The notes under the pieces were generated by a model that was given only the letters and a program-made list of their open reading frames with translations, did no database searches and was not told where the DNA came from. Shown in pieces: positions 57,335 to 64,000 of a stretch of 64,000 nt of DNA. Position 1 is the first letter of the stretch. Each line of letters opens with the position of its first letter. Source of the stretch: Clytia hemisphaerica (taxonomy: Eukaryota; Cnidaria; Hydrozoa; Leptothecata; Clytiidae); the NCBI GenBank assembly GCA_902728285.1, contig CACVBU010000410.1, forward strand, positions 164,297 to 228,296, written 5' to 3'. The translations under genes were made by a program, and so were the position numbers.

Positions 57335-57575
57335 GTATAAGAACAATTTTATTAGAACACGAGGCTGAAATTTGGCCAAAACCTAAGAACAATTAAGAAT
57401 AATCTGAGCCTCAGGTTTCAGAAATTATCAAGAAAAAACTTATTTTAATAGATTTTTAAGTAAAGAAACTAAGCGGCTAAGAACATCATAAGAACATTTA
57501 AGCCTGGAAAATTGCAAACATTAAGAACAGCCCAGCCTGAGCAAGAATTTACTGGTTCTTATAAAAAATGCGTGT
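57335..57575 (+). mobile_element. MITE, ATAAGAACA family, diverged copy
   Basis: It starts ACACGTTTTGTATAAGAACA and ends GGTTCTTATAAAAAATGCGTGTA, with internal AAGAACATCATAAGAACAT words. It is related to the copies at 5,345, 6,698 and 20,779. The remaining DNA from 57,080 to 58,000 shows nothing else. Confidence 0.7.
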
Positions 57576-58000
57576 AATTTCTATAATTTAACTTCATTTT
57601 CAATAATAAAATAACTAATCTAAATTATAAGTTTTTAGGATCTTCGTCCCTAACAAGGAATAGATTGGCCATAGGGCTTCAAAGGACATTAAAGGATACA
57701 TTGAAATTTCTATTCCCGTAAGTGCGAAATCCTCGTTAAATACTTTGGGAATGCTTTCTACAATGGAGATCAATTCTACTAAATTATAGACATTTTATAA
57801 GCATACTGCTAACAAGCATATCCAGACTGATCTCTTGGAAAAATTAAACATTGCCTATAAAGCATATGCTGAGCCTCAGTTAACAAAGTTTCAAATAATT
57901 TAATCTCCTAAATCACAAAAAAACAAGCATAATGTGTAAATTGCACTATTTAAAATACCCTTATACATAAGTATAAAAAATTGTGTGATCCCTTTGCGAG

Positions 58001-58003
<3 letters not shown>

Positions 58004-58062
<59 letters not shown>
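58004..58062 (+). repeat. (GA)n microsatellite
   Basis: Uninterrupted GA dinucleotides, about 29 units. Confidence 0.99.
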
Positions 58063-58064
<2 letters not shown>

Positions 58065-58839
58065 AACTTTCAATGTTTGGGAAACTGGAATTGATTCCTC
58101 ACATCGTCGTCAAAAAGGTTCAACTTATATACCGGGTGTTTCAAAACTATTTCTAATATTTTTTTGATAATTAAAACAAGACTCTCGAATCCGAGTGGTA
58201 AGTCAAACTTCCTAGAAAAAAGTCAAAAAGTTTCTTGAATGGGCGGATGGTGGAAGAAAATTATGGGCGGTGGGGTTTTAGGGAAGATTTGGGCGCCTGA
58301 GGGTATTAGCCGGTATTATAAATATAAAAACTAATGAAGTAAAAAATATGAAAAATATAAAAATTATGCAAATCACTCTAAAATGATGACACTATGAATA
58401 ATGAAAGCTATGCCAAATAAACTCTTTTGTGCTCAATTAGGGGAGGGTAGAAAAACCATAAAGTACAAGTCATTAAAAAAACTGTATATTAAGATGATTT
58501 TCCAAAATGCCCTAGTCTGAATAAACGTCCCACCTACTTTGTAATTTTTAAAAAAAAATTGTGGACTCCGACATTTTGACAAAATTAATTTCAGGGGTAA
58601 ACTAAAAGTCTCTCCATTTTCTCAATTTAACATATTCTGGGATATTTTTGAATGCTTTTGAGAATATTCAAACCTTAAAACACAGTATCCAACGAAAAAT
58701 CTACACAGTAAAAGAAGCATAAATCTGAACCAGACCGAAAATTTTTAAACTCCACCTTGTTATTCAGACCCCCACTTTTATTAGATTTTGCAATATTTTA
58801 TCATAATTTATAATATACTTGGGACCTAGAGTACTTTAG

Positions 58840-59250
58840 GCGTACAAACTTTCGCGAGGACGAAAAATCGCGAAATTCACGACATTTACTTTCGCGAATT
58901 TAACGGAAAAATATTTTTCGCGAGCATGAACGAAATATTTTAAACCAGTATGTTTTTATTCTGAGCATGAACTTTCGCGAATCAAGACGTAAAATTGAGA
59001 ATTTCACATGAAAAATGGCTTAGAGGGACAAGTACTTCTGGATTAGCTTGAAACATTTGTCCTTTGACTAGTAGTCTTTTAGCAGGCTAAAAAGTGCCAT
59101 AAAAGTTACATTTTATCAAAGTTGGAAGTTTTTACAGATTTTTATTTGTCAAGAATTTTTCGCGAGCATTAAACTTTCAAATTCAGCATTGCGGACGAAG
59201 TAAAACTCAGAATAAAAACATACTGGTTTAAAATATTTCGCTCTCTCTTA
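58840..59250. mobile_element. TTTCGCGAA-rich element with inverted ends
   Basis: The words TTTCGCGA/TCGCGAAA recur many times. CGAAATATTTTAAACCAGTA and TTTTTATTCTGAG near 58,930-58,972 are mirrored at 59,206-59,245 (CTCAGAATAAAAACATACTG, GTTTAAAATATTTCG). The Penelope-like fragment starts shortly to the right. The word resembles that of the MITE at 60,849, but the ends differ. Confidence 0.65.
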
Positions 59251-59332
59251 GAGCCATCTTCAGTTTTTTTGAATAACAAAGACGTTTAACAATTATATTT
59301 AACGACGCTAGAACGGCATTACAATGACTTCT

Positions 59333-60203
59333 TCAGTTTTTGACGTCACGGAACATCTGGTACACTTCTTTCGCGTATCCGTGGCAGTCTTTGTTGAGAC
59401 CTGATGGAGCCAGAGTTTGGAGTCTGCACATCCATTTATCTTCGGCTCGTTCTCTTTCTGCGGAGGATGAAAAGTCACTTTCTAGGATCATCACCTCAAG
59501 GTCAGCAAAGGAGTGGTCGCGATGGAAATGTTCTGCCAACTCTGAATTTTTCGGTCTCTTTCCAATGTCGTAGCGGTGCTTTGAAAAACGCGTTGACAAG
59601 GCTTCTCCTGTGTGACCAACGTACAACTTGTCATGGATCTTGCATCTGGCTGCATACACAACGTTCTTCGTTTTGCAGCTACCACCATTGGTTACACGTT
59701 TAGTGATACCATTGTGAGTGATTTCTGACTGGGTGACAATGTTTGGGCATAGCTTGCATTTACCACACGGTTTCGTGGTGTTTTGACGTGGTGGTCTTTC
59801 CAAGATATCATTTCGCACGATTTTGTTGGCGATTGTTTTTCGGCGGCGGAAGGCGACTGTTGGAGTTGAAGGGAAGACGGTCGATAAGGTGATGTCGTTT
59901 TTGACGATGTTGAAGTTTTGACGAAGAAGTGATGATAGGTGTCTGAGAGCTGGATGCCATGTGCAGACGAAGATGGATTGTTGATCTTGTTTATCTTTTT
60001 CTTTTGAACGAAAGAGAGATTCCCGGCTGCTCTTCAGGACGTCTTTGTACGCGTTTTCAACAACATCGTGTCTGTACCCTCTTTTCAGAAAGTACTGAAG
60101 GAGTTGTTTGCCATGGTTGATGTAGTCAGCTACGTTCGTACAAATTCGACGGATTCTGATGAATTGTCCCTTCGGGATGTTTCTGATGACATGGTTTGGA
60201 TGN
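59333..60203 (-). mobile_element. Penelope-like retroelement, 3' fragment with open GIY-YIG endonuclease
   Basis: One open frame of about 290 codons runs from the ambiguous base at 60,203 to TAA near 59,333. It begins in the end of the reverse transcriptase (HPNHVIRNIPKGQFIRIRRI), passes through a linker (SIFVCTWHPALRHLSSLLRQ), a Cys-rich knuckle (CGKCKLC) and the GIY-YIG nuclease (VVYAARC, LYVGHTGEALSTRFSKHRYD, ELAEHFH). It differs strongly from the element at 21,623, so the genome has at least two Penelope lineages. The frame is undamaged, so insertion was probably recent; the 5' truncation is typical of such elements. Confidence 0.88.
60203..60203. other. Single ambiguous base (N)
   Basis: The only N in the window. 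It falls where the open frame of the Penelope-like fragment ends upstream, so the truncation point and a possible assembly join coincide. Confidence 0.99.
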
Positions 60204-60420
60204 ACAGACCAGAATTAAATAACCGAAATTTGTGGAGGAAAGTCATCTGCTAAACCAGGAGTTATGGTGTGAATCTAAAAAATATTTCAATTACTATTGC
60301 ATGATGCAAAAGATATTCAGATCAAAGATACATGTTACCATGTGGTCAAAGCACATGGTGTATGAAATAGAGCTTTGTAAAAATTTGTAAAAAAGGTAAC
60401 CTGCGCGCGCTATTTTGGTG

Positions 60421-63400
60421 TTACTGCGCTATTGTTGATTGTCTCAAGGCGAATAAATTACGGCTTATACTAACCCACAAACAAAACACTCCACACGATA
60501 CTAAATCTGGCTGCATCGTATGATTACAAACATCAACGCTCCATTTTTCATCAAACCCAAACATCTTGGAGCCTCGTTGACTGAAAAAAGAGCATTCTAG
60601 CAATGAGTTTCCAAATACCTTAAACCGCCTAAGTAGGTGTTTGATAAAAGAATAACATCACGTGTGTTGTGTTATTGCTTTTTTATACGAATATCTATGT
60701 TGAAATTGTCCGCAAAAAAACGCTTAAGGATATCACCATCATGGAATTCGGCAACAGAACCTAAGAATGCCATTTTTAGAGCATTCTTAACTGTAGATTG
60801 TCCCCCAGTAACAATTTCACGAATGCCATTTTATGTTTTTTTGTGTGTACCTTATTGGTATTATATTTCGCGTGTATTAAATTTGGCGGGTACTTAATTT
60901 CGCGATTTTTTAAGCCAAATTTCGCGAAATTTAATACCGTTTAAATTTTTCAAAAATACAAAATCGCGAAATTAAATACACGCGAAAATTTTTCAAAGTA
61001 GGTCGAAAATCGAAAATACTTATTTGTTTACCCTTAATTACAATTTTTGTCACTATATTTGGTATGTCTGCACCCAATATGTTGTTTTTCATACAAAATC
61101 AGTCATTTTCTTGCTTTGTTTCCACTTTTTGAAGATGCATAATTTAATGAATCGCGAAATTTAATACACGCGAAAACTTCCAGAAACTGCCAATCGCGAA
61201 ATTTAGTACACGCGAAAAACGTTTCCTCGAAAAAAATTCGCGATTTTAATACACGCGAAATATAATACCAATAAGGTATTACATGTTAAATTTAGGATGA
61301 ATTTTGATCCTAACCTAAGAATAATGTAAGAATATTTTAGGACGATTCTCCCTATTTTGCACATGAGAGAAAAAGGTTACACGAAAAAAATATCTATCTA
61401 AATTTATCTAGCTAATCAATTTTGTGGAATGTAACATCCTAAGAAATGTCGAATCTCTTATGAAAGGGAGATCAAAGCTTGGCATAATACTGTAAGGTAC
61501 AAAGACTACAGACACCTCTGTACTATTTTGGAAATGCTTACTACTAAAGCTTATTCATTTTACAAGTTGATGAAGCTGTTTTATAACCTAGCTCAATTTT
61601 CTTGTTCCTTATAATCATTTCTGCTTTCAAGTACACACATGTTTTTTTATAAGCATAACGCTTATAAGCATATGAAGGCTCGGATTTGCAGAATTCCTAT
61701 AAGCATAACATAAGCATATATGTCAGCCAGAAATATTTTCTAAGTTGTCATTTTATATTTGTTTATAAGGTTTGGTAGAGTTCAAGTAAAAAAAGACATT
61801 CCACAGATAGCTACATTCCACTGCTCCCAAAATCTGAACAAATTTTCACATATTTTCTGAAAATTAACTAAAAACATATAATAAGCATAAGCTATGTCTG
61901 GATGCTTTGATAACTTAAGCATACACGAGCCTGACAAAGGGCGTACACTTTCTTATAAAAAACATGCACTATAATAAACTTACTTCCAAATATTAAGAAT
62001 AGACGAAGATTCCAACGTGCTGTTTGAGACTGATAGTGGGTCTATAACTGTCAATTTCCTCACTTTAGGGTGAAACAACTGAGAAAAAGAAAGGTATTAG
62101 ACTATAAATGCTTTTAAAATCTTAACTAGACTAAATCAGGCTAGGAATAACGGGAAATCTCCAACCGGTAAAAACAGATAACACCAATTTGATCGGTTGT
62201 TTTACGGGCCCGACTGACCCTGAAATTCCAAAAAATCGAAATAAAAATAAAATTGATTTTGTTACATTTTTATTTTCATTGCTTTACAGACTGCCAAATT
62301 TTCAAATTTTGGTAGTTTTTCCAAAGTCCTGAAAATTTTATATTCAATTTTTCATTTTATCCATGAAATCGAGCTTTTTGTGTCTTTTTATTTTCTATTT
62401 CGCATTTTTGTCAAGATGTAGTAGTTTTTGCTGCCTTTTTAGGAGATTTTATAGGTGAAATTCTACTTTTATTTTTATTTTTTCGCCGACCGACCGACCC
62501 TCTTTTTTGAGTAGCCTAGCCCGTAAAACAACAAATTAAGTTGGCCTCACCTAAGATATTTATCAAATTTTACAAATCAAGTGTCTTGAATGTAATTATT
62601 AAAAACATCTCGAACTTAAGGCTCAACGGGAAAAAATATTATTGAATTCAAAGCACAATGAAAATAAAAAATCCTTCACATGATACCTGTACATTCAAAC
62701 TAGATCTAGATGGATAAGAAGTCTATGAAGAAGTGCAGGAAGTGCACCAACTTCTAAGTTGCTTACAATCAAAATCCAATGATTCTGGTTTCTATTGTAG
62801 AATCCAACTGACAAATCACTTTCAATAAAATTGGTCTAGAAATACAAAAATAATACAATCCATGAATTTATTGAATATGTGTTATCATTCCTCGTCCTTA
62901 AACAATAAATAGGCCCTTTCATAAATTATTTAGAGTGCGACTCGACTCCTGCCTCGTCTGGAAACCATTACCAAGGTGATTAAATCCCTTGAGTCTTCAA
63001 AGTGTTACTTTTATAAATAGAGTTAACTTCTTATGAACTCCTCTGGGAATCAATCACGTAAAAGTGTGAATACCATATTCAAGCTTCGTTGTTAATTAGA
63101 ATTAGTTGTTTAACATTCTTTCCTTTTTGAGACTCCCTTATAAAACCGTTCGCTGCGCGTTTTTAAATATTTTTTTACCTTGATTATTTTGGCTAGTTTA
63201 CCAACATTGCTTTCAAAGATCTTTTTGAGTAGGGTGCACTCTAATACGTTGATATCTCTATCCTTGAAAATAAGAGGTGGGCACAAAACCTTTTACAAAT
63301 GTTACAAAAGAAAATCGTACTGGGATGTACGTTTATATTATTTGGGTGTGATAATTTATATAGATATTTTTCGAATTATTCTAGGATAATGGAGTGTAAA

Positions 63401-63833
63401 TTTCCACTCGGGTGGCAGGGGGTGGAGGGTTATAAATACAGTTTCCTGACAATAAAAAAAATATTGATCGACTTACTTTTGTAACAAATTTGATGTACGA
63501 GTCCATGACTCCATCAGTTAGCTGCCCATCATTGACAATATCTCGTATATGTCTGTTGAAAAGGGTATGACCCTGGATGTGTATCCGCACTATTTCATGC
63601 TCAGAGGTCTTTATTCTCCTCAAAACTAAAAAAAAAACACGTTAAAAATCACGATCAGAAGAGTTTAAAAAAATAAAATTATAGATGATTATTTATTTTT
63701 CCGTTCGGCTAATGTTTTTGTACTGTGAGCATCACATTTCAGCTTGCTTTGAAATTTAACCTGTATATGGCGTAATTTCTATAATTACCTTCACTCATCG
63801 GCAAAAGAGTAAAACAGCTGTTGTTTTCAAATT
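60421..63833 (-). CDS. Ulp1/SENP-like cysteine protease (C48), C-terminal exons
   Basis: Exons 63833-63789, 63625-63477, 62835-62767, 62078-61984 and 60580-60421 join with consistent phases. The catalytic set of the C48 family is visible in order: His in QNHWILI, Asp in LTVIDPLS, then Gln and Cys in MQPDLVSCGVFCLW, with Gln six residues before Cys as in Ulp1. GQLTDGVMDSYIKF matches the usual segment before the catalytic domain. Such proteases remove SUMO or related modifiers; some animal copies are transposon-borne. The stop used is TAA at 60421, but TTGTGG|GTTAGT could be a donor to a further exon lost to the Penelope insertion. The 5' part lies beyond the window. Confidence 0.8.
60849..61277. 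mobile_element. 429-bp MITE with ACCTTATTGGTATTATATTT ends
   Basis: The left end ACCTTATTGGTATTATATTT followed by CGCGTGTATT is perfectly mirrored at the right end by AATACACGCG and AAATATAATACCAATAAGGT. The interior is filled with ATTTCGCGA/TCGCGAAATT and TACACGCGAAA words. It is intronic in the C48 protease gene, between the Asp exon and the Cys exon. Confidence 0.92.
61638..61973 (+). mobile_element. MITE, TTATAAGCATA subtype, longer copy
   Basis: It starts ACATGTTTTTTTATAAGCAT and ends TTCTTATAAAAAACATG. The interior has ACGCTTATAAGCATATGAAG and further AAGCATA words, matching the short element at 3,533. It lies in the same intron of the C48 gene. Confidence 0.75.
62100..62700. other. 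Intron of the C48 gene, nothing further seen
   Basis: T-rich DNA between the His exon and the Asp exon, with a TTTTACGGGCC and GCCCGTAAAACAAC inverted pair (near 62,200 and 62,518) that may mark one more small element of about 320 bases. Confidence 0.45.
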
Positions 63834-64000
63834 CTGAAAAAGAGGAAGATTAAAAGAGAATCAAAGTCTTGCATCTGATCTCTGAACGTTCACCTTGGTT
63901 GTAGTTCGTCAAGTTTCATGATGGGTGATGATGGTTAAGTATTTATTTTCATTGTTTTTGAAAGCAAATAGAAAAAGTTCAGAGTATTGTAAATCTATAA

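Noticed and set aside
63884..63930. Start exon of the C48 protease (ATG near 63,921, donor CCAAG|GTGAAC)
   Set aside because: The frame leaves in phase 2 and would meet a stop in the next exon, which needs phase 1.

Overview
This window looks like nuclear DNA of an animal, and I infer an early-branching or marine invertebrate such as a cnidarian, with low confidence on the phylum. The reasons are spliced genes with GT-AG introns, a calcium-channel alpha2-delta-type gene, TTAGGG telomere-type repeats, Penelope-like retroelements, and an AT-rich background crowded with small inverted-repeat (MITE-like) elements. Most of the sequence is introns and repeats. Exon models below were built by hand from splice sites and codon phase, with no RNA or homology search.

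Layout. Positions 1-2,500 hold repeats only. Positions 2,512-17,027 (minus strand) hold a 23-exon gene for an alpha2-delta/CACHD1-like membrane protein of about 1,120 residues: signal peptide, VWA-type domain with a degenerate metal site, Cache-type repeats, a C-terminal membrane helix and a proline-rich tail. Its introns carry several MITEs. Positions 18,500-24,500 hold a decayed DNA element with a transposase-like gene (19,052-20,360), bracketed by direct repeats, and a broken Penelope-like element (21,620-22,500). Positions 25,000-28,750 hold two neighbouring elements whose ends share a CTGGTRAAAAT-type start. The second contains a satellite and three plus-strand exons of a small membrane protein.

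Positions 29,991-42,201 (minus strand) hold a complete 30-exon gene whose exon phases all agree (1,370 residues). It joins a CxxC zinc-ribbon-like N-terminus, two related zinc fingers and a tyrosine-recombinase domain to a long acidic tail built from tiny phase 1-1 exons. Upstream of it lie two satellites (42,740-43,960) and then a GC-rich island (about 44,330-45,780).

Positions 45,780-55,210 are the strangest part. Repeated copies of a family of TTAGGG-bearing hairpins sit between 500-bp inverted arms. They are followed by a structure of TTAGGG repeats, a 782-bp arm, a 1.1-kb spacer, the inverted arm, and CCCTAA repeats, with an extra CCCTAA block joined head-on at its left end. To the right are SINE-like tandem units, a second Penelope-like fragment (59,333-60,203) whose open frame stops at the only ambiguous base in the window, and the C-terminal exons of a SUMO-protease-like (C48) gene (60,421-63,833, minus), which has the full H-D-Q-C residue set.

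I see no operon-like cooperation. The three host genes are separate transcription units on the minus strand, and the rest is mobile or satellite DNA.
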